Part shown: positions 1-8,878 of the stretch, piece by piece
Layout: each line of letters starts with the position of its first letter
Numbering within the stretch: the first letter of the stretch is position 1
DNA from: Phycobacter azelaicus
Lineage (GTDB): Bacteria; Pseudomonadota; Alphaproteobacteria; Rhodobacterales; Rhodobacteraceae
Reading direction: 5' to 3'
Assembly: GCF_014884385.1 (NCBI RefSeq)
Contig: NZ_WKFH01000003.1
Coordinates: 1,564,001 to 1,628,000 of the forward strand
DNA: 64,000 nucleotides
Notes under the pieces: model-generated
Told to the model about the DNA's origin: nothing
The model's database searches: none
The model's input: only the letters and a program-made list of their open reading frames with translations
Translations under genes and position numbers: made by a program

Positions 1-868
1 CCGAGCCCTCCAATGATCACCACGATGAAGATCAGGATCATCGCGTGATTGCCCATATGGGCGGTGATCACTTCCTGGTAGAGGCCCCACATCACGCCGC
101 CGAGACCCGCCAGAGCAGAGCCTGCGATGAAGACGCCGACGAACACCAGCCGCAGTCGGTAGCCAAGCGCCTGGACCATCTCTCCATTTTCGACGCCGGC
201 CCGCACGATCAACCCGATCTTGGTGCGCCGCAGCACCCAGCGCATTGCCAGGAAGACCACAAGGCCGACGCCCACCGCCACCAGACGGTATTTCTCGATG
301 GCTGCCCCTGCAAAGGTGATGGCGCCTTTCAGTGCTTCGGGGCGCAGGATGTAGATCTCCTCGGGGCCCCATAGAACGATGATCAGCTGCTCGACCACGA
401 TGAGGCCGCCCATGGTGACAAGGATCTGTTTCAGGTGATGGCCATAAACCGGCTCTACGATCACCTTTTCAAAGGCCCAGCCCATCAGCCCGGTGGCCAG
501 CATGGCGCCGATCACCGCCAGCAGGATTGCGCCGAGGTTCAGCATCAAGGAGGGGCCTCGGTCATATGGCCCAGCAGCATCAGCACAGAGATGCCGACAA
601 AGGCCCCGACCGAGACAAAAGCCCCATGGCCAAAGTTGATCACATCCATCAGGCCAAAAACCAGCGTCAGGCCTGAGGCCATGATGAAGATCATCATCCC
701 CATGGCCAGCCCCGATACCGTCAGCGTCAGCCAGCTGGAGGGGTTCTGGATGGCGATGAACCCGGCAATGGCAATGAGCGGAACCAGCAGGACCGGCATA
801 TGCGGCGCAATGCGGTCGCGCAAGCTGGCCTCTGCCATCTTGGGGGCGTGTTCAGGTGCGGCGGTCAT
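1..868 (-). pseudogene. LivH-like branched-chain ABC permease, frameshifted and cut by window edge
   Basis: Inner-membrane permease of the LivH type. The first part (868 down to 545) carries the family's GLTLVFGLMDVINFGHGAF signature after two hydrophobic segments. That frame then stops at 547-545, just after HMTEAPP. Permease sequence continues without a gap in the next frame from about 551 down to base 1 (MLNLGAILLAVIG..., then VIVEPVYGHHLKQ and RAGVENGEMVQALGY). The two frames join at a run of four C on the coding strand (552-555); one extra C would restore a single reading frame. The gene follows livF and would complete the importer with a livM beyond the edge. It could be a real pseudogene or a base-call error; gene identity is firm, inactivation is not. 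Confidence 0.8.
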
Positions 869-919
869 CTTAGGCCTCACGAAGTGCGGTTGCGGGAAGC
901 GGGGCGAAACGAGCGGTCA

Positions 920-1642
920 TCAATGCGCCTCCAGGCTGAGGCCCATAAGGCGTTCTTGCAGGGCGGCATCCGTTGCCAATTCCTGCATCTGGCCGGACCA
1001 GATCATGCGCCCGTCGTCCATCACATTGGCGCTGTCCCCCAGCGCCTTGGCGACGGCAAAGTTCTGTTCCACCAGCAGGACCGAGGCACCCTGATCCTTC
1101 AGGTCCTTCAGCGCGCGGGCCATGGTGGAGATGATGGCAGGGGCCAGCCCCTTGGTCGGTTCATCGATCAAGTAGAGCTTGCGCTCCTCGACCATGGCGC
1201 GTGCGATGGAGAGCATCTGTTTCTGCCCGCCCGAAAGGGTTCCGGCGTCCGATTTCCAGAAAGTCTTCAGCGGCGGGAAGGCAGCGAAGATCCAGTCGAG
1301 CCGAGCCGAATTGATCGGACCGGAGGCGGCGGCCAGCACCATGTTCTCCTCAACCGTGAGATCGGCAAAGATGCCCATATCCTCGGGCACGAACCCAAGG
1401 CCCATGCGGGCAATCGCCGGGGTGGGCATCTTTGTAATGTCCTCACCATCGAACAGAATGCGTCCCTGATGGGCGCGCCAGTGGCCGATCACGGTGCGCA
1501 GGGTTGTGGTCTTGCCCACGCCATTGCGCCCCAAAAGCATGGTCACAGCGCCGCGTGGCACCTCAAGGTCGACCCCTTGCAGGATGTGGTACTGGGCGAT
1601 GTTGGTATAGACGCCTTCGAGTTTCAGGATCGGATCAGACAT
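920..1642 (-). CDS. livF: LivF-type branched-chain ABC transporter ATPase
   Basis: Cytoplasmic ATPase of 240 residues for a HAAT-family importer. Walker A is GRNGVGKTT near residue 38, the signature is LSGGQKQ, Walker B ends in LIDEPTKG, and the switch His region follows. The start at 1642 (MSDPILKLEGVY) overlaps the end of livG by 8 bases and gives the usual LivF length. Substrate is not readable from an ATPase; the position at the end of the homoprotocatechuate operon suggests an aromatic acid or amine rather than leucine, which is inference. Confidence 0.9.
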   Translation of the reverse strand: MSDPILKLEGVYTNIAQYHILQGVDLEVPRGAVTMLLGRNGVGKTTTLRTVIGHWRAHQGRILFDGEDITKMPTPAIARMGLGFVPEDMGIFADLTVEENMVLAAASGPINSARLDWIFAAFPPLKTFWKSDAGTLSGGQKQMLSIARAMVEERKLYLIDEPTKGLAPAIISTMARALKDLKDQGASVLLVEQNFAVAKALGDSANVMDDGRMIWSGQMQELATDAALQERLMGLSLEAH

Positions 1643-2414
1643 CTGCCAGCACTCCTTCCAGACCGCGGCCCATATAGGCTTCTTGCACCACATCCGAGGC
1701 CATGACCTCGGCAGGCGGCCCATCGGCGGCCAGCGCGCCGTTGTGCAGCACGATGATGCGGTCTGCGAGGGTGCGGATCACGTCCATCTTGTGTTCCACC
1801 AAGAGGATCGTGCGGTCACGCTGGTCTTTGAGTTCCTCGATCAGATCAAGCACCACCGGCGCCTCATCGACGCTCATGCCCGCCGTGGGCTCATCAAACA
1901 TGTAGACAGCAGGATCCAGCGCGATCAGCAGGGCCACTTCCAGCTTGCGCTGGTTGCCGTGTGAGAGTTCCGAAACCACCTGATGACGCTGCTCCAGCAG
2001 GCGCACGCGACGCAGGATCGCCTCGGCCTGATCGGTCAGGTCCTGATGGCCCGAGACCATGGACCAGAGGTTGAAGCTGCGCCCCGATTTGGCTTGCACC
2101 ACAAGGCGCACGTTCTCCAGCACCGAAAGGTTCGGGAAAAGGTTCGTGAGCTGAAAGGCACGGCCAATCCCGGCGCGGGTGCGGGATGAGACCGACATGC
2201 TGCCAATGTCGCGCCCTTTCAGAAAGACGCGCCCGGCGCTGGCGGGGATCTGACCCGAGATCAGGTTGAAATAGGTCGTCTTGCCCGCGCCATTGGGGCC
2301 GACGATGGCGGTCAGTTGACCGGCGTGAAAGTCGCAGGTCACCGCATCGACCGCCACATGGCCGCCGAACCGCACGGTCAGGTCTGTGGTGCAGAGTATG
2401 GGAGAGGTGGTCAT
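1635..2414 (-). CDS. livG: LivG-type branched-chain ABC transporter ATPase
   Basis: Second ATPase of the importer, 259 residues from the ATG at 2414 (MTTSPILCTTDL). Walker A is GPNGAGKTT, followed by the LivG-typical ISGQIPASAGRVFLKGRDI stretch, the signature LSHGNQRKLEVA and Walker B FDEPTAGMS. LivG proteins differ from LivF by this SHGNQR signature. It lies between the livK-like binding protein and livF, translationally overlapped with livF. An upstream in-frame ATG exists but would add an unconserved leader. Confidence 0.9.
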   Translation of the reverse strand: MTTSPILCTTDLTVRFGGHVAVDAVTCDFHAGQLTAIVGPNGAGKTTYFNLISGQIPASAGRVFLKGRDIGSMSVSSRTRAGIGRAFQLTNLFPNLSVLENVRLVVQAKSGRSFNLWSMVSGHQDLTDQAEAILRRVRLLEQRHQVVSELSHGNQRKLEVALLIALDPAVYMFDEPTAGMSVDEAPVVLDLIEELKDQRDRTILLVEHKMDVIRTLADRIIVLHNGALAADGPPAEVMASDVVQEAYMGRGLEGVLADV

Positions 2415-2540
2415 GTCAGTCTCTGGTCTGTCCGCGAGATGGGAAACGCCCAAGGCTGCGGAAATGGGCCACCGCGGGATGGCCATGCCGGACAGGAACG
2501 GCCCGAGGCAGGACCCCGGACCGTCCATATCGTCAGGTGT

Positions 2541-3713
2541 TTAGTTGCGGACCGGGATCGGCAGATCTTCGATCTTCAGCTCACGCACCAATTCGGGGAT
2601 CGCCCAGTCGACACCGTCCTCGACCTTGATTCGGAAGTGATACATGGGCTGCAGCGCCTGGTGGTCTTCGGCGCGGAACATCATGGTGCCCTTGGGGCTT
2701 TCCCATTCCATGCCTTCCATAGCGGTGATCAGCTCTTCGGTGTCGGTGGAGCCGGCCTTTTTGATCGCTTCGACCGCCGCGATACCGGCTGTCATGCCGC
2801 CTGCGGTGAAGAAATCGGGCGGGGTGCCAAAACGGGCCTTGTGCTCTTTCACCAGCCAGTCGTTCACCGGATTCTGCGGGATCTCATAGTAGTAATAGGT
2901 GGCGCCTTCCATGCCGGGGAATTCCTTGTAGCCCTTCATCGCCGCAAGGATGTTGCCGCCGGTGGCCAGTTCGATGCCGAACCGGCTGGGGTCCATGGCG
3001 TTGATCTTGCTCATCGGGTTGCCGCCGCCGGCCCAGATCACAAAGAGCTTCTTCTCACCGTCCAGATCCTTCATCGCGTTGAAGATCCGTTCGGCGGCCG
3101 CAGTGAAATCGGTGGTGTCGGTGGGCACGTATTCCTCATGCGCAACGCCGCTGCCGACACTTTCCAGCGCTTCCTTGAAGGCGGCGATACCGTCGCGGCC
3201 AAAGGCATAATCCTGCGCGAGGGTTGCGATATGGACGTTCTCACCGGCCAGCGCGATGGCGTTAGACACCGCATCCTGGGACGAGTTGCGCGAAGTGCGG
3301 AAGACATAGCGGTTCCAGTTGGAGCCGGTGATACTGTCGGCCACTGCAGGCTCGACGATCAAGAGCTTCTCGTACTCCTCGGCCACCGGCAGCATCGCCA
3401 GCGCCACGCCCGAGCTGACCGGGCCAATCGCCAGATCTACCTCGTCATCGCCATAGGCCTCTTCCAGCAGGGCCTTGCCGTTTTCCGGCTTCAGCTGGGT
3501 GTCCTTTTCGATCACGACGATCTTTTCGCCGTTGATCTGCATGGTGCCGTCGGTGGCGTATTCCAGCCCCAGCATCAGCCCGTCATGAGACTGTTTTGCA
3601 TAGGCCTCGAAGGGGCCGGTCTTGCCATAGATATGGGCGATCTTGATGTCTGCGGCTGCGGCCGAAGCCAAGGCGAGCGCCGACACCATACCCGCAAGAA
3701 TTGCGCGTTTCAT
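2541..3713 (-). CDS. LivK-type periplasmic substrate-binding protein
   Basis: Periplasmic ligand-binding protein (390 residues) of the type I Leu/Ile/Val family. A Sec signal peptide (MKRAILAG then an Ala-rich core ending ASAAAA) precedes DIKIAHIYGKTGPFEAYAKQ. The body shows family blocks such as VDLAIGPVSSGVALAMLPVAEE and the Asp-rich tail. It follows hpaI after 175 bases, so it may have its own promoter, but the strand and context tie it to the hpa operon. Homologues near aromatic genes bind phenylacetate-like acids or amines; the ligand here is not determined by sequence. Confidence 0.85.
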   Translation of the reverse strand: MKRAILAGMVSALALASAAAADIKIAHIYGKTGPFEAYAKQSHDGLMLGLEYATDGTMQINGEKIVVIEKDTQLKPENGKALLEEAYGDDEVDLAIGPVSSGVALAMLPVAEEYEKLLIVEPAVADSITGSNWNRYVFRTSRNSSQDAVSNAIALAGENVHIATLAQDYAFGRDGIAAFKEALESVGSGVAHEEYVPTDTTDFTAAAERIFNAMKDLDGEKKLFVIWAGGGNPMSKINAMDPSRFGIELATGGNILAAMKGYKEFPGMEGATYYYYEIPQNPVNDWLVKEHKARFGTPPDFFTAGGMTAGIAAVEAIKKAGSTDTEELITAMEGMEWESPKGTMMFRAEDHQALQPMYHFRIKVEDGVDWAIPELVRELKIEDLPIPVRN

Positions 3714-3888
3714 AGCTGTCCTCCCTGATGCCGCGCGGGCCTGCCCTGAGATGTCCAAGGGCCTCTTACGCGGTCATTCTCCTGTGCGCTCAGGCTAGCG
3801 GGGCAGGGGGAAACCGGTCAATTGCAGGGAAATACGTATCGCTCCGCGCCGCCCGTGTGGTGGCAGCGCAGGGCGACGCCGTTGCAGC

Positions 3889-4659
3889 CTAGCGCGTCTT
3901 CCAGTCTGCGGCTAGCTTGCGGGCGTTCTGCGCCAGGATCAACACGTCCAGCCCCACGGCAAGGAACTGCGCGCCCATGTCGAAATAGGCCTGCGTGGCC
4001 TCTTCGGTGACGCCCAGGATGCCGGGTGCCTTTCCGGCGGCGCGGATATGTTCCAGCGCGCCCTTGATCACAGCGCGCACCTCGGGGTGGGCGGCATTGC
4101 CCTGATGGCCCATGTCGGTGGACAGATCTGCGGGGCCGATGAAGACGCCGTCGATGCCTTCGACCTTCAGGATATCATCAAGTGCCGCGATGCCGGCGCG
4201 GTTTTCCACCTGCACCAGCAGGCAGACTTCCTGATCCGCCGTCTGGATATATTCGCTGACCGAGCCGAACCGACTGGCCCGTGCCCCTGCAGCCCCCACA
4301 CCGCGGGTGCCATGCGGCGGGTATTTGCAGGCGCGTACCAGTTCCTCGGCCTGTTCGGCGCTTTCTACGATGGGCACCAGCACGGTTTGTGCGCCCGCAT
4401 CGAGCACCTGCTTGATGATCCAGGTCTCGCCAATCGGCACGCGCACCACCGGGTGGCTGTCCGAGGCTTCCAGTGCAATCAGTTGATCGCGGATCGAGCG
4501 GATGTCATTGGGGGCGTGCTCTCCATCCACCACGAGCCAGTCAAAGCCGCAGGTGCCCATGATCTCGGCCACGGAGGGTTCGGCAAAGCTCATCCAGCAG
4601 CCGATCTGGCGTTTGCCGTCGGCGAGGGCCTGTTTGAAGTGGTTCTTGGGTGCGGGCAT
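3889..4659 (-). CDS. hpaI: 4-hydroxy-2-oxoheptanedioate aldolase (HpcH/HpaI family)
   Basis: Last step of homoprotocatechuate catabolism: class II retro-aldol cleavage of 4-hydroxy-2-oxoheptane-1,7-dioate to pyruvate and succinate semialdehyde, in the cytoplasm. The 256 residues match the family length. Visible motifs are WLVVDGEHAPND near residue 40 (catalytic His region), LVQVENRAGI with the metal-binding Glu, and VFIGPADLSTDMG with the metal-binding Asp. It follows hpaH after 29 bases. Assignment is strengthened by the complete pathway upstream. Confidence 0.95.
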   Translation of the reverse strand: MPAPKNHFKQALADGKRQIGCWMSFAEPSVAEIMGTCGFDWLVVDGEHAPNDIRSIRDQLIALEASDSHPVVRVPIGETWIIKQVLDAGAQTVLVPIVESAEQAEELVRACKYPPHGTRGVGAAGARASRFGSVSEYIQTADQEVCLLVQVENRAGIAALDDILKVEGIDGVFIGPADLSTDMGHQGNAAHPEVRAVIKGALEHIRAAGKAPGILGVTEEATQAYFDMGAQFLAVGLDVLILAQNARKLAADWKTR

Positions 4660-4688
4660 GGAAAACCTCGTTGGTCAGGTATGGGCGG

Positions 4689-5489
4689 TCAGGCGAATGT
4701 GATGGCGACACGGCCGAAGGAGCCGAAATCGGCGGTGATCTCGCTGCCCGGCGGGCATTCGATGGGCCGGATGAACGACCCCGATAGGACGATATCCCCG
4801 GCTTCGATCTGTTGTCCATATTCCGCCATGCGGCGCGCCAGCCACAACACGGAGGTGACGGGATCGTTCAGCACCCCGGCGCCCAGGCCTGTCTCCTCCA
4901 CCGTGCCGTCGCGGGTGACGATGGCGCCGACCCAGCGCAGATCATGCGCGTCGATGTCGTGCCGCTGGTTGCCCAGCACCACGCCCGCATTGGCGGCATT
5001 GTCGCTGATGGTGTCGGTGATGATACGGGCTTGCCCGGTGGCGGGATCGGCGCGCAGGATGCGGGTGTCGAGGATTTCCAGCGAGGGCGCCACATGGTCC
5101 GTTGCGGCAATCACCTCCTCGCGCGTGCAGTCGGCACCTGCAAGGGGCGCCTTCATCACAAATGCGATCTCGGCCTCGACGCGCGGTTGGATGAAGCGGC
5201 CGGCCGGAACAGTGCCGCCAGTTTCAAATGCCATATCATCGAGCAACACGCCGCTGTCGGGCGTTGTGATGTTCAGCGCCTGCTGCATGGCGCGGCTGGT
5301 GAGGCCAATTTTCCAGCCGATCTTGCGGCGTCCCTGCGCCAGCTTTTGCGCCACCAGCGCCTTTTGCACGCCGTAGGCGTCCTCCAGCGTCATGCCGGGG
5401 TAGGCGAGGGACAAGAGCCCGCATTGCTGGCCGGTTTCTTCGGCCTTCAGCAGACGCGCAGCGGCCTCAAGGTGCTGGTCGGGGGTCAT
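4689..5489 (-). CDS. hpaH: 2-oxo-hept-4-ene-1,7-dioate hydratase
   Basis: Adds water to 2-oxohept-4-enedioate (OHED) to give the substrate of HpaI. The protein has 266 residues, the length of E. coli HpaH/MhpD hydratases. Family features are GRRKIGWKIGLTSRAMQQ, the metal-site block QPRVEAEIAFVM near residue 105 (Glu pair), and ILDTRI. The start at 5489 overlaps the end of hpaG by 4 bases (ATGA type), showing translational coupling. Other members act on 2-oxopent-4-enoate; the neighbours make HpaH the best call. Confidence 0.93.
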   Translation of the reverse strand: MTPDQHLEAAARLLKAEETGQQCGLLSLAYPGMTLEDAYGVQKALVAQKLAQGRRKIGWKIGLTSRAMQQALNITTPDSGVLLDDMAFETGGTVPAGRFIQPRVEAEIAFVMKAPLAGADCTREEVIAATDHVAPSLEILDTRILRADPATGQARIITDTISDNAANAGVVLGNQRHDIDAHDLRWVGAIVTRDGTVEETGLGAGVLNDPVTSVLWLARRMAEYGQQIEAGDIVLSGSFIRPIECPPGSEITADFGSFGRVAITFA

Positions 5490-6346
5490 GCCTCATCCTC
5501 CACCGTGTTGGTCAGCTTGCCAATGCCCTCGGCCTCCACCTCGATCACGTCACCGGGTTCCAGGAAGCGGGGCGGGTCAAAGCGCGCGCCGGCGCCGGTG
5601 GGGGTGCCGGTCACGATCACATCGCCGGGCACCAGCGTGGTGAAGGTCGAGATATATTCGATCTGGCGGCGGATTGGGAACAGCATCCGGCTGGTGCGAT
5701 CGTCCTGGCGCAGTTCGCCATTCACATGGGTGGTGAGACGCACATCATCCAGTTGCGCGGCAGAGGTGAACGGCACCAGCCACGGTCCCATGGCGCCGGA
5801 ATTGTCCCAGTTCTTGCCTTGGGTGACGTTGAATTTCGCATGGCGCACCCAGTCGCGCAGGGTGCCCTCATTGCAAAGGGTCACGGCGGCGATGTGGTCA
5901 TAGGCGTCCTCGGCCTTGATGCGGCGACCACCCTTGCCGATGACGATTGCGATCTCGCCCTCGTAATCCAGCTGCGGGGTTTCCGGCGGGCGGATCAGCG
6001 GCTGACCCTGCCCAGTGAAAGAACGCGGAAAACGGATGAACAGCGACATGTTCGGCGGCGCGTCCTGGCCGTCCTTGTATTCGGCATTGCGGTCGGGGAA
6101 GTTCACACCGACGCAGATGATCTTTTCCGGGTTGGGGACCGGGATCTGGTAGGTGAAGGTGCCGTTCGGGTGCGTGATGGGATGATCCTTGGCGGCCACC
6201 GCCAGATCATGCAGCCCGTCGGCGGCGATCACATCGCGCAGGGTCGGCCAATGGGGGAAACCGGGCGACAGGGCGGCCATGCCCTCGTCCGTGACGGCGC
6301 CGTAATAAGTCTCGCCATTGGCGCTATAGGTGGCAAATCGCATCAA
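5486..6346 (-). CDS. hpaG: FAH-family isomerase/decarboxylase of the homoprotocatechuate pathway (HpaG-like)
   Basis: Fumarylacetoacetate-hydrolase-fold enzyme of 286 residues. The C-terminal domain holds KIICVGVNFPDRNAEY, the metal-site block LDYEGEIAIVIGK (two Glu) and VIVTGTPTGAGARFDPP. In this context it should act on 5-carboxymethyl-2-hydroxymuconate downstream products (OPET decarboxylase/HHDD isomerase). E. coli HpaG is a fused two-domain protein of about 430 residues; this is a single-domain form, so one gene does the work of both halves or a partner lies elsewhere. It overlaps both neighbours by 4 bases. Confidence 0.85.
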   Translation of the reverse strand: MMRFATYSANGETYYGAVTDEGMAALSPGFPHWPTLRDVIAADGLHDLAVAAKDHPITHPNGTFTYQIPVPNPEKIICVGVNFPDRNAEYKDGQDAPPNMSLFIRFPRSFTGQGQPLIRPPETPQLDYEGEIAIVIGKGGRRIKAEDAYDHIAAVTLCNEGTLRDWVRHAKFNVTQGKNWDNSGAMGPWLVPFTSAAQLDDVRLTTHVNGELRQDDRTSRMLFPIRRQIEYISTFTTLVPGDVIVTGTPTGAGARFDPPRFLEPGDVIEVEAEGIGKLTNTVEDEA

Positions 6347-7767
6347 TCGGCTCCTTCTGTCAGGCTGGCGGCAATTTCGGTGATGACATCATGGGCCATC
6401 ATCACGTCGCTTTCCGTGGTTTCGAATTGACCCGCCTGGAAGCGGATCACCAGATCGCCATCGACGCGGGTCTGCGTCAGGTAGATCCGCCCGTCGTCAT
6501 TGATGGCATTGACCAGCGCGAGGTTCAGCGCATCCAGATCCGTGGCGCCTTCGGGGGCATAGCGGAAGGTCCAGAGCGACCACATGGGCGGGGTCACGAT
6601 CTCAAAATCCGGGGTGGCGGCGAGCTTGTCATGCAGCTGGTTCGACCAGTTGACGTGGTTGCGCAGGCGGGTGCGCAGTCCTTCCAGCCCATAGGTACGG
6701 ATCAGGAACCAGATCTTCAGCGCGCGGAAGCGGCGGCCCAGCGGCACCGACCATTCGGAATAGTTGATGATGCCGTCCTTGCCGTGGGTCTTCAGGTACT
6801 CGGGGCTGATCGCCAGCGTCTGCACCAGATCGTCGGGGTTCTTGAGGAAATGGGCCGAGCAGTCGAACTGCGCGCCGAGCCACTTGTGCGGGTTGAAGAC
6901 GATGCTGTCGGCGCGCTCAATCCCCGGCCAGTAGTGGCGGTACTCGGGGCAGATCATCGCCGAGCCGGCCCAGGCCGCATCCACATGGGTGTAAAGCCCG
7001 TATTTTTCGGCCACATCCATCACTTTGTCCACGGGATCGGTGGCGCCGGTGCCAGTGCCACCCACGCAGAGGATCACGCCCGCAGGCTGCAATCCAGCGG
7101 CAATGTCTGCCTTGATCGCGGCCTCGAGCGCGTCGGGGTCCATGCCGCGCCAATCGCCCTTGATCGGCACGCGTACCAGGTTCTGCTGGCCGATACCGGC
7201 GACCCAGATCGCGCGGTCGATGGATGTATGTACCTCGGATGAGCAATAAACCCGGAGCGGTTTCTGACCGAACAGACCTTCCTGATTGCCTTTCCAGTTC
7301 AGCGCCTTTTCCCGCATGGTCAGCACGGCGGCCAGTGTCGCCGAAGATGCGCTGTCTTGAATGACGCCCTGAAACGGCTCGGGCAGGTCCAGCGCCTGAC
7401 GCAGCCAGTCCATCATCCGGGTTTCCATCTCGGTCGCCGCCGGGGAGGTCTGCCAGAGCATGCATTGCGGCGCGATGGCCGATACCAGGAATTCCGCCAA
7501 TACCGAGGGCGCTGCTGCGTTCGAGGTGAAATAGGCAAAGAAACGCGGGTGCTGCCAATGGGTGATCCCGGGCATCACGATCTCTTCGAAATCGGCAAAG
7601 ATCGCCTCCATGCCTTCGCCGCTTTCAGGTGGATGGCTTGGCAGAGCATTTAGAACCTCGCCCGGTTCGGTGCGGGCGCGTACGGGTTTTTCGCCCACGG
7701 TCAGGTGATAGTCCTGTGCCCAGTCGGCGACCTTGCGGCCCCAGTCTGAGAATTCATCCCATTTCAT
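6343..7767 (-). CDS. PLP-dependent aromatic-L-amino-acid decarboxylase
   Basis: Group II decarboxylase of 474 residues, the length of dopa/tyrosine/tryptophan decarboxylases. It shows THWQHPRFFAYF near residue 69, SSEVH (cofactor-stacking His180), HVDAAW (Asp263, pairs with the pyridine N) and NPHKWLG with Lys295 as the PLP Schiff-base residue. It would convert tyrosine, dopa or a related amino acid to the amine, which after oxidation enters the homoprotocatechuate route; the amine oxidase and the 4-hydroxyphenylacetate hydroxylase are not in this window. It overlaps hpaG by 4 bases but stands 104 bases after the upstream dioxygenase gene, and that gap is structured. Exact substrate unknown. 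Confidence 0.9.
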   Translation of the reverse strand: MKWDEFSDWGRKVADWAQDYHLTVGEKPVRARTEPGEVLNALPSHPPESGEGMEAIFADFEEIVMPGITHWQHPRFFAYFTSNAAAPSVLAEFLVSAIAPQCMLWQTSPAATEMETRMMDWLRQALDLPEPFQGVIQDSASSATLAAVLTMREKALNWKGNQEGLFGQKPLRVYCSSEVHTSIDRAIWVAGIGQQNLVRVPIKGDWRGMDPDALEAAIKADIAAGLQPAGVILCVGGTGTGATDPVDKVMDVAEKYGLYTHVDAAWAGSAMICPEYRHYWPGIERADSIVFNPHKWLGAQFDCSAHFLKNPDDLVQTLAISPEYLKTHGKDGIINYSEWSVPLGRRFRALKIWFLIRTYGLEGLRTRLRNHVNWSNQLHDKLAATPDFEIVTPPMWSLWTFRYAPEGATDLDALNLALVNAINDDGRIYLTQTRVDGDLVIRFQAGQFETTESDVMMAHDVITEIAASLTEGAD

Positions 7768-7808
7768 AAATTATTCTCCAATGTTCGGGCCTTGGCCCAG
7801 ACCGCGCC

Positions 7809-7851
7809 TGACCTTCCCCCTGGGAAGGCGCTTCTCGCCTCCCCAAGGTCA
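7809..7851 (-). promoter_or_regulatory. Competing RNA hairpins in the leader of the decarboxylase gene
   Basis: On the minus-strand transcript, bases 7844-7836 (GGGGAGGCG) pair with 7830-7822 (CGCCTTCCC) around a five-base loop, one pair being G-U. The second arm can instead pair with 7818-7812 (GGGAAGG), and TGACCTT at 7851-7845 can pair with AAGGTCA at 7815-7809. The alternatives exclude each other, as in attenuators or processing sites. No U-tract follows, so a classical terminator is unlikely. Confidence 0.45.
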
Positions 7852-7871
7852 GTCGCTGTCCTGATGTTGTT

Positions 7872-8852
7872 CTACGGTGCAATGATCGGCTGCGCGGTGA
7901 GCGCACTGGGCTGTGGCTCTACCCCCTCAAAACTTGACCCTTCCTCGAACCAGCTACGCGGCGCGGGGGCGCCCCATAGGGTCTGGCGCTGGGGGTCGGT
8001 GAGGGACCATTTGATCGGCTCAAGGTCGGGATCGCAGGTCTGGTAATCCGAGCAGTAGATCTCGATCCGGTGCCCGTCCGGGTCACGCACATAAAGGAAA
8101 AACGCGTTGGAGATGCCGTGCCGGCCGGGGCCGCGCTCGATATTGTCCACATAGCCGGTGGTCGCCATCAAGTCCAACAGATCGATGATGTTGAGCGGGT
8201 TCGGCACCCAAAAGGCGGTGTGGTGCAGACGCGGGCCAAGCCCATTGGTAAAGGCCACGTCATGCACGCCGCCCTTGCGGTGCATCCAGGCGGCCCAGAC
8301 TTTGCCGCTGTCGTCATCCTCGGTGTATTCGGTGACGCGAAAACCGATCTCGTTGTAGAAGGCGACGCTGGCATCCACATCGGCCGAGAACATGTTGAAA
8401 TGGTCGATGCGGAGCGGTTTTACCCCGTTATAGAGCCTGTACTTCTGGTGGATCGGCTCCAGCCGGTCCATCTTGACGTAGAACTCCAGCGGGATGCCCC
8501 AGGGATCGCGGGTGCGCAATGTGCGGCCCATGTGCGGGCGCTCGACCCACTCCACCGGCAGGCCCTTTTGGGCAAAGAATTCGGCGGCCTTGTCGAGGTC
8601 GGGTTCGTCGAACAGTTTGAAGCCCAGAACCGCCACCGACGGCGTATCCGCCTGCACCAGAACGATGCAGTGATGGCCGCGTTCCTCCATCGCGCGCAGG
8701 TAGATGCGGCTGTCGTCCTCATGGGTGACCTGAAGGCCCAGCGTGTCCACGTAAAAGGCGCGGCTGGCGGCAAGGTCCGTCACCGCGTACTCCACGTGGC
8801 TGAGGCGGAGGATGTTGAAGGGCGGGTAGAGTACGGGGGCGGGAACGGGCAT
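7872..8852 (-). CDS. Extradiol ring-cleavage dioxygenase, type I (VOC fold), homoprotocatechuate 2,3-dioxygenase-like
   Basis: Fe(II) or Mn(II) dioxygenase of 326 residues with paired VOC modules. Metal ligands predicted from the Brevibacterium/Arthrobacter enzymes are His151 (RIDHFN), His210 or 211 (RLHHTAFW) and Glu264 (HRIEIY). It would open the ring of 3,4-dihydroxyphenylacetate to 5-carboxymethyl-2-hydroxymuconate semialdehyde. The start at 8852 gives MPVPAPVLYPPFN, as in relatives. It lies 26 bases after a second, unrelated dioxygenase gene for the same reaction, so the two may differ in substrate or metal. Confidence 0.88.
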   Translation of the reverse strand: MPVPAPVLYPPFNILRLSHVEYAVTDLAASRAFYVDTLGLQVTHEDDSRIYLRAMEERGHHCIVLVQADTPSVAVLGFKLFDEPDLDKAAEFFAQKGLPVEWVERPHMGRTLRTRDPWGIPLEFYVKMDRLEPIHQKYRLYNGVKPLRIDHFNMFSADVDASVAFYNEIGFRVTEYTEDDDSGKVWAAWMHRKGGVHDVAFTNGLGPRLHHTAFWVPNPLNIIDLLDLMATTGYVDNIERGPGRHGISNAFFLYVRDPDGHRIEIYCSDYQTCDPDLEPIKWSLTDPQRQTLWGAPAPRSWFEEGSSFEGVEPQPSALTAQPIIAP

Positions 8853-8878
8853 TGGTGCCTCCTTGTTTGAACCGGCGC

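Noticed and set aside
545..560. Programmed ribosomal frameshifting in the permease
   Set aside because: No slippery heptamer with a downstream structure was seen; a C-run indel explains it more simply.
2316..3728. Long antisense frame opposite the livK-type gene
   Set aside because: The minus-strand gene has a signal peptide and clear family blocks; the plus-strand frame has none.
5486..6346. Calling this FAH-fold gene fumarylacetoacetase
   Set aside because: A full-length fumarylacetoacetase is at 43643-44899; this shorter form sits among hpa genes.
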